From Canna indica (Eukaryota; Streptophyta; Magnoliopsida; Zingiberales; Cannaceae), in assembly GCA_034359265.1 (NCBI GenBank), contig CP136896.1, forward strand, positions 13,609,501 through 13,673,500: DNA of 64,000 bases, read 5' to 3'. The notes beneath the pieces are model-generated. The model was not told the origin of the DNA. It was given only the letters and a program-made list of their open reading frames with translations, and searched no databases. The position numbers were made by a program, and so were the translations under genes. How positions within the stretch are numbered: position 1 is the stretch's first letter; each line of letters starts with the position of its first letter. Positions 45,408-54,687 of this stretch are shown piece by piece.

Positions 45408-46949
45408 TCACGATGACGATGGAGGATGGCCTGGATCATATGGCGGGGTCTGGAGTGCTTGAGTGTACACCGGCGTGGACTGACTCGAGGATGATGGATT
45501 AGATGATGCCGAAGAGATGCCTGCTTTGGGATGACCCGACAAGTTGCGTAGCATAGCTTCTATATTCGTCATCGTCTGACTCTGACGCTCTATCATCTCA
45601 GTCTGACGCGCGACCGTCTCCTCTAGAGTCCTTATTCTGCTACTATGATCATAACTGGATCTAGAGGTGGACGGCCGCTCACCAGCGACCGGAGGGGTCG
45701 GTGCCCCAAGTGGCCCTAGTACGGCTCGCGCATGACCACTATCTGCGAAGCCATATACGCGGCCATGGTCCCAGCCACCTGCGGCCTCGACCCACGATGC
45801 TGCGTCAAAGTCCTCGGGGGTACCCCCGCGCTGCACCACCGTCCGGCTGTACGTCTCCTACTCGAGTTTGATTTTTTGTTTAATATTTATCATAAAACTT
45901 AAATTATAAATATATAATGAATAATTTAAACAAATATATAATTACCACAATGTATGCAGCGCGGTTGTCGATGTACTCCCCCGTCCCATGTGCTCGACGG
46001 TGAGTCCGCTCAAACACCGCCATCGGGGAGGGTCGCTGGACAGTCCCGTCATCCGACACCGTCGTCTACATTTACAAAACAAATACATTAATTAGTATAC
46101 ATAATAACAAATAAAATATATAATTAAACGATATACTTACCATACGGTTTGCGTGCACTGCAAATGCAACAGAGCCGCCGGTGTGACGCGCTGCTCCCCT
46201 CGACATGCGATTTCTAGCCGCATTCTGAGAAACCTCCTGCCATCGATCCGTCGACCATATCCCCACGAGCTGGTCCCATATATCCGGAGTAATCCAACTG
46301 GGGCCGTATCCCCGAGTCTCCGCGATGTTAGTGGTCCCAGCTCGGGCCATCGCTCGGGACCGAGCCTGCCCCAGCTGCCCGTTGTACCTTGCCCGGGAAA
46401 TAGACTCCCAGGCAGCGTAAATGAAGGACCTCTGGTCCTCGGCCCATGTATAGCGAGCCTGCAAAATAATAATATCAGTACCAATTCTTAATATATCATC
46501 ATGCATGTAAAAAAAAAAATAATACGTGCCTCAAACTCGCGCCATAACATGTCGACGTGCTCGCTAGGCACGTGAGACCACGTAGGCCATGCCCCGTGCA
46601 TGTATCGTCGAATAGTAGAAGAAATGCTCCTCGGCACTTCTTCTTGCTCGAACCTGCACAACAAAAATAAATTTTAATATTATATTATGATATAATGAAT
46701 TTGTAATGATTCATAATTCATGATATATTACCGCTCCCCAATCACGCTGATCAATCTACGTGACTCTGTGGCTGGTGGAGGCTGCCACCTGTTCGGCCCG
46801 CGTGGCCGCCTGCGTCTGGATGTACTAGCCTCGGCAGTATCATCCTCATGAGGATCAGCAACAGGAGGATCAGCAGCATGAGTAAGTGCTGGAGTCTCAC
46901 CGATCGGAGACTCTGAAACTCTCCTGCGTCGATAACCACGACCAGACAT
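45408..46949 (-). CDS. TNPA-like / Transposase_24 protein of the inner CACTA element
   Basis: A predicted five-exon gene on minus: 46949-46732, 46653-46530, 46458-46141, 46065-45946, 45857-45408, giving 409 residues with no internal stop. Exon phases agree throughout. Three introns are GT-AG. The second appears to use a GC donor (gag|gcacgt), and the outer copy shows the same. The product has a basic patch RRRRPRGPNRW near residue 50 and WITPDIWDQLV...STDRWQEVS...NRM about residues 160-205. FERTHRRAHGTGEYIDNRAA near 240 is the conserved Transposase_24 (PF03004) block. A coiled-coil-like TLEETVARQTEMIERQSQTM lies near 335. The known family role is binding CACTA subterminal repeats and assisting excision. 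Splicing is inferred, not observed. Confidence 0.75.
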
Positions 46950-47026
46950 ATCTGTCGAACAGACATATAATCAGATTATTGTATAAATAGTAGAGATATA
47001 TTTAATAAAATATATATACTTTACAA

Positions 47027-47893
47027 TTATTCCTCATCATCTGAATAATAGTATTCGAATTCTTCTTCTTCTTCCTCTTCTTCCTCTTCGTCATCTTCTT
47101 CATCTCCAGCTTCCTCAATTTCATGATCGTCATCATCAGCATATTCAACTTCTAATTGAATTGACGTTGTGTCTGCATCCTCGAGTATTGGAATAATACG
47201 ATCCACAGCAGGAAGATCATCTTCTTGATAGAAACCAGGAGGATCATTTTCTCCTACTATCGGATCAATTTTTCCTCTACCTTTTGTCTTACAAACTACA
47301 CGCCAATCTGCTCTATCTTTATTTCGAGCCGGATACTTCGCGTAATATACTTGTTCGGCTTGTGATGCCAATATAAATGGCTCATTTGCTGCCAATTTCG
47401 ATTTGTAATTAACCTCAACAAGTTTGTATTTTTGATGAACTTTCATGCCCCTTTCTGTTGTATCGAACCAATGACATCTAAATAGGAACACTGATTTCAA
47501 GCCGAAGTAGTGCAACTCTATCACTTCTTCCACTAGTCCATAGAAATCCATATCACATTCAACATAGGTTGTCCCTTTCACGCAGACCCCAGCATTCATC
47601 GTCTTTTTTGTAGATGAATATTCAACCGTGTGAAATTTATACCCGTTAACAAAATATCCGCTATAGCACGACACAAGTCGCGACGGTCCACTAACAAACT
47701 CAAATATTTTTTCATCTATTTCAGCTCTGTGATCTTTGCTGTAAGTCTGAATCCAAGAAGGGAAATCACGATTCCGTAATGTCTCCAATTCTTGATCGTT
47801 GTGAATAGAGTATTTTTGCACCATCTCAATGTCAAATATTTCAATGAATTGTTCAATCTCTGGGCAATTGAGTAATACATACAAGTGTGCCAA
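47027..47893 (-). pseudogene. Inner CACTA: TNPD C-terminal half (DUF4218 end, DUF4216, acidic tail)
   Basis: An open frame of 288 codons. It begins with the end of a DUF4218 domain (AHLYVLLNCPEIEQFIE), continues through DUF4216 (GYFVNGYKFHTVEYS, about residues 100-190, with VFLFRCHWFD), and ends in a strongly acidic tail. The upstream tnp2 catalytic domain (DDE type) is absent. The ATG at 47893 is internal to the old exon, because the sequence before it runs straight into a long hairpin. Whether the truncated product is translated is unknown. It cannot be a complete transposase. Confidence 0.75.
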
Positions 47894-47925
47894 ATGTCTT
47901 TAGGTGAGATTGTCCTATTCCATTC

Positions 47926-48133
47926 GGGATTTATGTTATTCGTACTGCACTTACGTTTTTATTTTAACTGTTAACTAATTATTCTAAATTTCGACAGCAT
48001 CTCCCTACAGTTCTCCGAATACGCATATCATCTGGGCGCGTATCGGAGAACAAGAGAGATGTTGCCGAAATTTAGAATAATTAGTTAATAGTTAAAATAA
48101 AAACGTAAGTGCAGTACAAATAACTATATTCCC
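47926..48133. repeat. Long near-perfect hairpin at the TNPD 5' deletion point
   Basis: Inverted arms 47926-48024 and 48038-48133 with a 13-nt loop. The core 'gtactgcacttacgttttta' is identical in both arms, with few mismatches over ~95 bp. The arms duplicate, head to head, the end of the first intron and the start of the TNPD exon ('...ttcg(a/g)ca(g/a)catctc'). Confidence 0.85.
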
Positions 48134-48330
48134 AAATTGTCCAATCAGGGACAATTCAAGAATTGTACGTCGTATAAAAGATCATCTACTTCTTTTACAC
48201 GAACATACAATTCCCGAACGGATCTAAGGTTTTGCTAAATCATATCCGATCGTCGATGCGTACGTGAAACATATCAACTCGTCGGAGGATGATTATTTTC
48301 TAAATGTTTCGAGACAGTTCGAGTCCATAT

Positions 48331-48512
48331 TGGACGATTTCGGCGCGCGTCCGAAGTGGACGATTCCGGCGCGAGTCCGAAGTGGATGATTCCGGCGCGA
48401 GTCCGAATTGGACGATTCCGGCGCGCGTCCGAAGTGGACGATTCCGGTGCGAGTCCGAATTGGACGATACCGGCGCGCGTCCGAAGTGGACGATTCCGGC
48501 GCGCGTCCGAAA
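48331..48512. repeat. Seven tandem copies of a 26-bp GC-rich unit
   Basis: Unit tggacgattccggcgcg(c/a)gtccgaag, exact 26-bp period with starts at 48331, 48357, 48383, 48409, 48435, 48461 and 48487. It lies in the leader/promoter side of the inner CACTA. The outer element holds a shorter, more decayed version at the equivalent place. The reading frame across it is an artefact of the repeats. Confidence 0.95.
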
Positions 48513-48957
48513 TTAATCTAAACCCTAATAATTAATCTAACAAATTAAACAATTAATCTAAACAATTAATTAACAATTATTAAATAATTAATTAACAAAT
48601 ATAAAATAATATAAACTATATATATATATACTAAATTCCGGCGCCGGAGTCCACCCTCCGGCGCCGGCGTACAGTGGCCGGACACAATGTCCGGCCACTG
48701 CAGAAGGTCCGGCGGCGGCCATCGGCCGACCGCCGCCGGCCGAAACCCTAGAAATAGGGTTTTGGTCGGGTGATTTCCGCCGGCCGCAGGGAAGAGACGG
48801 CAGCAGGGGAGACTTACCTGAACAAGTCGGCAGCAGCGGTCGGCGTCGTCGGCGTCGGCAGCAGCGGCAGCGGCGGCGAGTGGCGTCGGCAGGAGCGGCG
48901 GCGGCAGCAGCGAGCAGCGGGAGGAAGAAGAGTCGGGCGCGAGAGCGTGCCCTATAT
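48513..48957 (-). other. Inner CACTA untranslated leader
   Basis: A GC-rich Arg/Ala/Pro-type leader (about 48650-48950) with a donor 'caggtaagtctcccctg' on minus near 48818, equivalent to 43040-43180 in the outer element. Reading frames here (such as 48588-48971) are Arg/Ala-rich and not convincing. Confidence 0.5.
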
Positions 48958-49266
48958 AAACTTATCAGCAACGGCTCACTCGCCCGTTAGAATGCCGTTG
49001 CTGATAAGTTATCATCAGCAACGGCTCACTTATCCGTTAGCAAGCCGTTGCTGAAGATTAAAAAATCAGCAACGGCTCGCCTTTCCGTCAGAAAGCCGTT
49101 GCTGATAATTAAAATAATCAGCAACGGCTCGGGTTTCCGTTAGAACGCCGTTGCAGATACAGTTTTCTGCAATGGCTCGGGCGGCCGTAAGAATGTCGTT
49201 GCAAATAGCAACGGCTTGAGCGGCCGTCGCTGATAGCCGTTGCTGAAGACGAAGTTTCTAGTAGTG
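48958..49266 (-). repeat. Inner CACTA subterminal repeats (5' end of the minus-strand element)
   Basis: Five blocks of 'cagcaacggctc...ttccgtta...gccgttgctgat' at ~50-bp spacing (48963, 49015, 49066, 49118 and so on), each a small inverted pair. Confidence 0.85.
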
Positions 49267-50057
49267 ATTTACACTGCATGAGATGCTATTTCCCGGCAGA
49301 GGTACAACGGTCAGCTGGGACCACAAAAGTCGCGGAGACTCGAGGATACGGCCCCGATTGGATTACTCTGGATATATGGGACCAGCTCGTGGCATCATGG
49401 TCTACGGATCGATGGCAGGAGGTTTCTAGGACTGCGGCTAGAAACCGCATGTCGGGGGGAGGAGCGCGTCACACTGGCAGCTCTATTTCATTTGCAGTGC
49501 ATGCGAATTGTATGGTAAGTATTATATCTTACTTTTAAATATATATTTTATTTGTTACTCTGTGTACTAATTAATGTATTTATTTTGTAAATGTAGACGA
49601 CGGTGTTGGACGACGGGACTGTCCAACGACCCTCCCCGATGGCAGTGTTTGAGCGGACTCACCGTCGAGTACATGGGACGGGGGAGTACATTGACAACCG
49701 CGCTGCATACATTATGGTAAGTATATTTGTTTAAATTATTCATTATTTATTTATAATTTAAGTTTTAGGAAAAATATGAAACAAAAAATCAAACTCGAGT
49801 AGGAGACCTACACTCAGACGGTGATGCAGCGCGGGGGCACCCCCGAGGACTTTGACACAGGAGCGTGGGTCGAGGCTGCAGGTGGCTGGGACCACGACCG
49901 TGTATATGATTTTGCAGATAGTGGTCATGCGCGAGCCGTGCTAGGACCACTTGGGGCACCAACCCCTCCGATCGCTGGTGAGCAGTCGTCCACCTCTAGG
50001 TCTAGTTATGATCAGAGTAGTAGGATAAGGACACTGGAGGAGACGGTCGCGCGTTAG

Positions 50058-50523
50058 AGTGAGATGATGGAGCGTCAGAATCAGATAATGGCAGAGATGC
50101 ATGCTATGCTACACAATATCTCAGCACATACCGGAGCAGGCATCCCTTCGGCATCATTTGATCCGGCCATCGTCCTCGAGTCAGTCCACGCCGGTGTACA
50201 CCCAAGCACTTCAGACCCCACCATATGATCCAGACCATCCTCTATCGTCGTCGTGAGATTTTATTGTTTTGTTTAGATATTGACTTTGTTACTTGGATAC
50301 TATATATACTTGATTAACTTGTTTTGTTTGGATATTGATACTCTAGTTCTAAATTTGAATGGTTTTAATATGATTGTGGATAATTATAAATATATGTATA
50401 ATTATTTTGATGTATGTCTGGGTATATCTGTGATGTGTATGGGTGTATGGGTGTGTGAGTTATGTATCAGATAATATATCAATGTATTAATAGAAATTTT
50501 AATTTTTAAATTTTTTCAATTGC
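50058..50523 (+). other. Outer CACTA 3' region
   Basis: Remains of the last TNPA-like exon after the premature stop (to about 50255, by match with 45408-45560), then an AT-rich untranslated region. No other gene. Confidence 0.6.
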
Positions 50524-50860
50524 AGATTTACTTCATCAGCAACGACTTTCCCACGGCCGTCCGTGGGAAAGTCGTTACTGAAAGTGTATCGTAAGTCATT
50601 GCTGATGACCTACAGCAACGGCTTAGCAACTGGATTTCACTAACGGCCTTGCCACGGCCGACGGGGCCATCGCTGATGTTCATACCTACAACGGCCCTGC
50701 GTCCATGGCAAAGTCGTTACTGATAATATTATTTGCAATGGCCTGAGCGGCCGTTGCTGATCCGTTGCTAAATTATCAGCAACACGTGTTTCTGCCACGG
50801 CTCCGTTGCAATGGGCCGGGCCGTTGTAAGCCGTTACTGATGCCTATTATTCCAGTAGTG
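50524..50860 (+). repeat. Outer CACTA right subterminal repeats
   Basis: Degenerate 'cagcaacggc' and 'gccgttgctgat' units, more decayed than in the inner element, ending in the terminal CCAGTAGTG. Confidence 0.8.
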
Positions 50861-50863
50861 TCC

Positions 50864-51229
50864 GACGGGGGACCTGCAAAGACACTCCAACACTTAAGTA
50901 AAAAAGAATTTCAGATGATGGGCATGGAATTTGAATCGAGAGTATACCTGATGTGTGTCATGTCTGCATATAGTTCCGGATTAGGGATGTCTCGAGCGGT
51001 GATGCCTCTCTGAATCTCGCAGGGATATGCTTAAAATTGGTCGAGGCTAATCTTGAAGATGTCGAGTTCATTACTGATGATTCCTTGGTAATTAATGAGG
51101 ACGTGAGTGTTCTTGTATGGTTGGGTGGAGACCCTGGGTAAGTAGTATCTGGCTTGACTTGAGTTTGGTTCATACGTGTGGGCGCTACTAGGCCTGATCT
51201 GACCGGGCCCAAAGTGGTAGTCTTATAAT
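50864..51229 (-). repeat. Tat-A 5' LTR (partial)
   Basis: On minus it ends in a 'tgtctttgcaggtcccccgt' segment and contains the block shared with 35707-35838 (51105-51229). Its outer first bases are replaced by unrelated AT-rich sequence, so no TSD can be read. Confidence 0.6.
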
Positions 51230-52385
51230 ATATACTATCACTCTCCTCAAATGCTAACTTCTAATACTATCACTCTGGTCTATGCTATGCATACAAACAT
51301 GTTATAAACTTTACTTTATGAACTATTTAACACTTCTATAAATCAAGAATGAAGTAGACAATAAATCTATGAGTTTCCCCTTATACTTCCAAGTAAATTA
51401 TGAGTGCTCCTTTTGTTTGCTCATACAATGAGAATGATTATCCAATTATAGCTTGTAGCAGTATGAATTTGCCCTTGCACCTAGCATATCGATCCTTGGA
51501 TCGTCGGTGTTGCCCCCAAAATTCGCTCAAGTTTAATGAATCGCAAAATATCCTTGCCCAATAGCTCGAAGGTTAAGGGTTGCATAAAATTTAATATAAC
51601 ACTATGATAAACTATTGTTGAAGTACTCAATCGCATTATGTTTATGAAATGTAACTCATGCATACTATAGATAATGTCGTAAGACTTTAGATGCTATATT
51701 AAGACATATATACTATAAATAATCTTAAGAACTATAATGCAAGACTAATTAACCACATAGATAATAAGCATGTTAAACACAATGTGTTCATCTATCAAGG
51801 AACTTATGATAGAATTTCAATAAAATTGTATCACTTCTATCTTATATTTTTAAAATATTCATTATCGTTGAAAATTTGAGTTGTTCAATGTGGTACTAAT
51901 TAAGGTAGGAGACAACAAAAAATTCGGAAGGTGCTGATTTTCGAAATCTGGCACTTGCATGCAGCTGGGGCTAGAAATTGGGAAACCGACGCCAATAATG
52001 GCATCGACTTTCCCAGAACCAGTGCTTGCTAGTGTCAGATGCCAGTAAATGTATGCTTGTCAGTGCTTGCTAGTGTCAGATGCATAGGGCAGTAGCTTGT
52101 TCCTTATTTATTTCGCACAATACTGGACAAATAGATTAGTTTTGTACTATGATTATCATAAAATAATAATAATATTAGGTTGTACTATACAATACATTTT
52201 ATAATATTATAATAATTTTATCACTATAATATTAAAAGTACAATATAATATTTTGTTTTATTTGAAGAACAAGATATATAGTCATTTTGCATCATTGTAT
52301 AGCGCTCAAGATTCACTATAGTGAACTTTTGTTCGATACAACAAAATAACTAATTGTTCAGTATCAAATCTCCTTATTGTGCAAT
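51230..52385. other. AT-rich intergenic region
   Basis: No gene was recognised. A 22-bp phrase 'agtgcttgctagtgtcagat' plus 'gc' is duplicated at 52021 and 52059. Confidence 0.5.
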
Positions 52386-52689
52386 CACTACTATAATTTG
52401 ACCTTTTAGCGGTGATTGTTATGACGTTTGTTAGCTATTATAAATACTGTAAAAAAATCTTTACCAATAATTAATTAATGGATTCCTATTATGTTTATCA
52501 TCATTAAAGACTTTAGAAGCAATTTATACGATTGCTGAAAAATAATCACCAATATATATATATATTTATATTTATAATTTTAATAATAGTTGCTAAATAA
52601 TGCAAAATATTTGCTTCCTCTTATTATTTAGCAGTAATTATCTTTTTGCTACTAATTAATTGTCACTAAAGACATAATCTCTTGTAGTG
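52386..52689. mobile_element. Small CACTA-like MITE (304 bp)
   Basis: Begins CACTACTATAATTTGACC and ends ...ATCTCTTGTAGTG. The 3-bp flanks AAT and AGT differ at one base. Internal 'gctaaataatgcaaaat' and 'attatttagcagtaatt' are mutually inverted. The terminal repeat is only about 7 bp, so the assignment is moderate. Confidence 0.5.
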
Positions 52690-52693
52690 AGTA

Positions 52694-52993
52694 CTTACAA
52701 CAATACAATCGACCTATAAAAATACAAAATTAGAGATAAATTAGATTTGTGTTTCTAAATCTTCAGATTTAAAAATTAATAGACAAAAAAATTGTTTCAA
52801 ATTAGCCTTTAAATGTCTATAGAAACAACATCAACAGAATCACTTAATTGATCTGACTCCAAAATTATTATTTCTATAAATTTTTAGAGAGTAATTTAAA
52901 ATAAATTTTGTGTCTATTAATAAATTTATATATTTAGAATAATAAATTTAATTTGTCTCTATTTTATATCTCTATAGTTCAATTGTATTATAA
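52694..52993. mobile_element. Unclassified inverted-repeat MITE (~300 bp)
   Basis: The left arm 'acaatacaatcgacctataaa...aaattagagataaatta' and the right arm '...taatttgtctctattttatatc...ttcaattgtattata' are imperfect reverse complements over about 65 bp. TSD not resolved. It abuts the CACTA-like MITE. Confidence 0.5.
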
Positions 52994-54687
52994 TGACTAT
53001 GGCCAACTTTGCAAAATAAATATGATACAAGAAGATTTATCCATTTTAGTATTGTGCTTAAGTACGATACCAAACGCTACGGGAGATGGGGCTAAATGCG
53101 AGTTAAGATTTTCAACCTAATATTACGTAAATAAAAGTTTGTATATATGCATTGTTAGATAGTTCAACTGTTTATCAAGGTCGAATTTAAGATAGTTGTC
53201 CATACATATATAGGCTCCCTAGCTCCAGGGGTCTATTCTTAATGAGACTAGCTTAATTAATTGAAAAGAATGTATAAGAATAATCAAAATTGTGAGCCTT
53301 AATTTAATTAAATATTTACGAAAAAGCAAGGAGAAAGAACTTTTCCTATAACCTAAAACAGTAAAAGTAAGTACAATAAAGTGGCACGTACTGAAATACC
53401 AAACAAAATATTTATGAATAAATCATTAATTAATGCATGTGCTTGACGCACTTTATGAAGAATGAAAAGAGGAATTGAAAAAAAAAAAAATGAATGAAAA
53501 GAGGAATGGGGGCGATTGCAAAATTACCCCAAAACAATTCCATGGAAACACAACACTTATCGGACAACGAGGAATTAAGGAGATTAATAATTATGACATC
53601 ATAAATATTTATTTCTTTTTAATGTAACGAATGATGGAAATGTATATGACTCCTTGACTCGATTGTGTAGGAATAATATATATGTGTAACAGTAAATTGA
53701 TACTTTTTAATTCCACTCATTATATATATATTTCTTATCTATCGATCTATATATATAATCAAATAAAAGCACGCTTATAACAAGTATGGAAACATATAAT
53801 ATTTGACTTTGACTTAATAATTTTGACTTAATTAATTTTAAGTCTATAATTGATAATATGATTTGAATTAATTACAGCATGCAGATTAATTTGACAGGAA
53901 CACTAGCATGCAATTGCAAGAAGGATATATGTATTATATGTATTGTTAATTAATAAACAAAGTCAGATACGACCATAAAATTTGATTAATTAATTAGTTT
54001 AACTACACACTTAATCATATATATTTACATATCTTTCATGTTAAATATATAGCTTAATAAGTTGTGGACCTATTAATTAATTCATTAATTCAAGGTGTAA
54101 TTGGGTCCCATGTTTTAAATTCTCTTATATATTCAAAAGAAACCTATTTGATATATCCTCATCAAATTAAAGCTTAATGCCAAAAATTATTTCCTAGCAA
54201 TTAAGCACCAATTAAATGTATAGTCCAACATATATTGGCTCCACAAAACGTCCTATATATGCATTAATTTATTGTGCAACAAATTTATTTCCTTCAAGTT
54301 CATCTTTGCTATATATTCCCTGAAATAAACTGAAAACCTACTCATTCTTCATATATATATATATATATATAGGAGATTTAATAAGATAAAAGTCTCAATC
54401 AAGCAAGTAATATATATCCCTTCAAAACCTAAAAGCATATATATAATTAAAAACCTCGAAAATCTTAGAACTTAAAATGATTAAAGCTAATTTATTAGTT
54501 AGCAAAGAAATTTAAGCTTACATCCAAACACACATGCGTGCCCTCTGCAAAATTCAAAATACAAACTAGCATAAAAATACTCTCAAGTATATACACATGT
54601 AGGTAATTAATCTACCAACTAATAGCTTATATATAGCACTAGTTAAATTTATAAATTCACCATTTCAATCTCCTCTATCTTGCCAAG
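52994..54687. other. Downstream flank of the BELL gene
   Basis: Very AT-rich with repeated 'taattaatta' and 'atatatat' tracts. It must contain the 3' untranslated region of the minus-strand homeobox gene, but no polyadenylation signal can be chosen among many A/T-rich candidates. No other gene is visible. Confidence 0.5.

Larger units (their letters stand above)
44694..49266 (-). mobile_element. Inner CACTA element, 4.6 kb, inverted inside the outer one
   Basis: Begins CACTACTAGAAAAATGGTC and ends ...GAAGTTTCTAGTAGTG, flanked by ATT at 44691-44693 and 49267-49269. The ends carry 'cagcaacggc' repeats. Its genes run on minus and match the outer element's genes, so a close relative inserted in inverse orientation into an exon of the outer TNPA-like gene. 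The TNPD catalytic region is deleted, but the TNPA-like gene looks intact. It is younger than the outer element by nesting. Confidence 0.92.
44188..50057 (+). pseudogene. Outer CACTA: TNPA-like/Transposase_24 gene, interrupted by inner CACTA
   Basis: Exons match the inner copy: 44188-44390 (MSDRGYHCTRASEF..., RRPRGPNRWQPPPATES), 44473-44596 (EVPRMISSTIRRYMHG), 44655-44693 (ACYTWAEDQRSFI), then the inner element, resuming at 49270. There a Trp codon has become TGA (49278-49280) and a ~35-bp loss shifts the frame before GYGPDWITLDIWDQL. The later exons are 49597-49720 (THRRVHGTGEYIDNRAAYI) and 49813-50057, which ends in an early TAG after TLEETVAR. The protein family binds subterminal repeats, but this copy is dead. 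The intron after 44596 seems to use a GC donor, as in the inner copy. Confidence 0.8.
42666..50860 (+). mobile_element. Outer CACTA (En/Spm-like) element, 8.2 kb
   Basis: Begins CACTACTAGAAATAGGTGC, ends ...TTATTCCAGTAGTG, and is flanked by TCC on both sides (42663-42665, 50861-50863), the 3-bp duplication of CACTA elements. Both ends carry many 'cagcaacggc' subterminal repeats in inverse orientation. Removing the inner CACTA and one ATT leaves about 3.6 kb, holding a leader, a TNPD C-terminal scrap and a TNPA-like gene broken by the inner insertion. It inserted at the LTR/leader junction of Tat-A. Confidence 0.92.
35707..51229 (-). mobile_element. Tat-A: deleted Ty3/gypsy Tat-lineage element hosting CACTA and hAT insertions
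   Basis: On minus, from right to left: 5' LTR (50864-51229), leader resuming at 42665 after the CACTA insertion, gag and protease (42600-40793), a spacer with an antisense ORF (38371-36540 on plus), a polypurine tract at 35839-35852, and a partial 3' LTR (35707-35838). The shared 'gtatctggctt(a/g)acttgagt' block in both LTRs is in direct orientation, as required. Reverse transcriptase, RNase H and integrase are missing between protease and the antisense ORF, so the element depended on others. Its own DNA is about 6.6 kb after subtracting the insertions. Confidence 0.75.

Noticed and set aside
48304..48516. 70-codon frame with internal periodicity
   Set aside because: It is the translation of the 26-bp tandem array, not a gene.
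48958..49266. Regularly spaced repeats that might suggest a CRISPR-like array
   Set aside because: The units are palindromic CACTA subterminal repeats with diverged copies at a transposon end. This is a plant genome and there are no cas genes.
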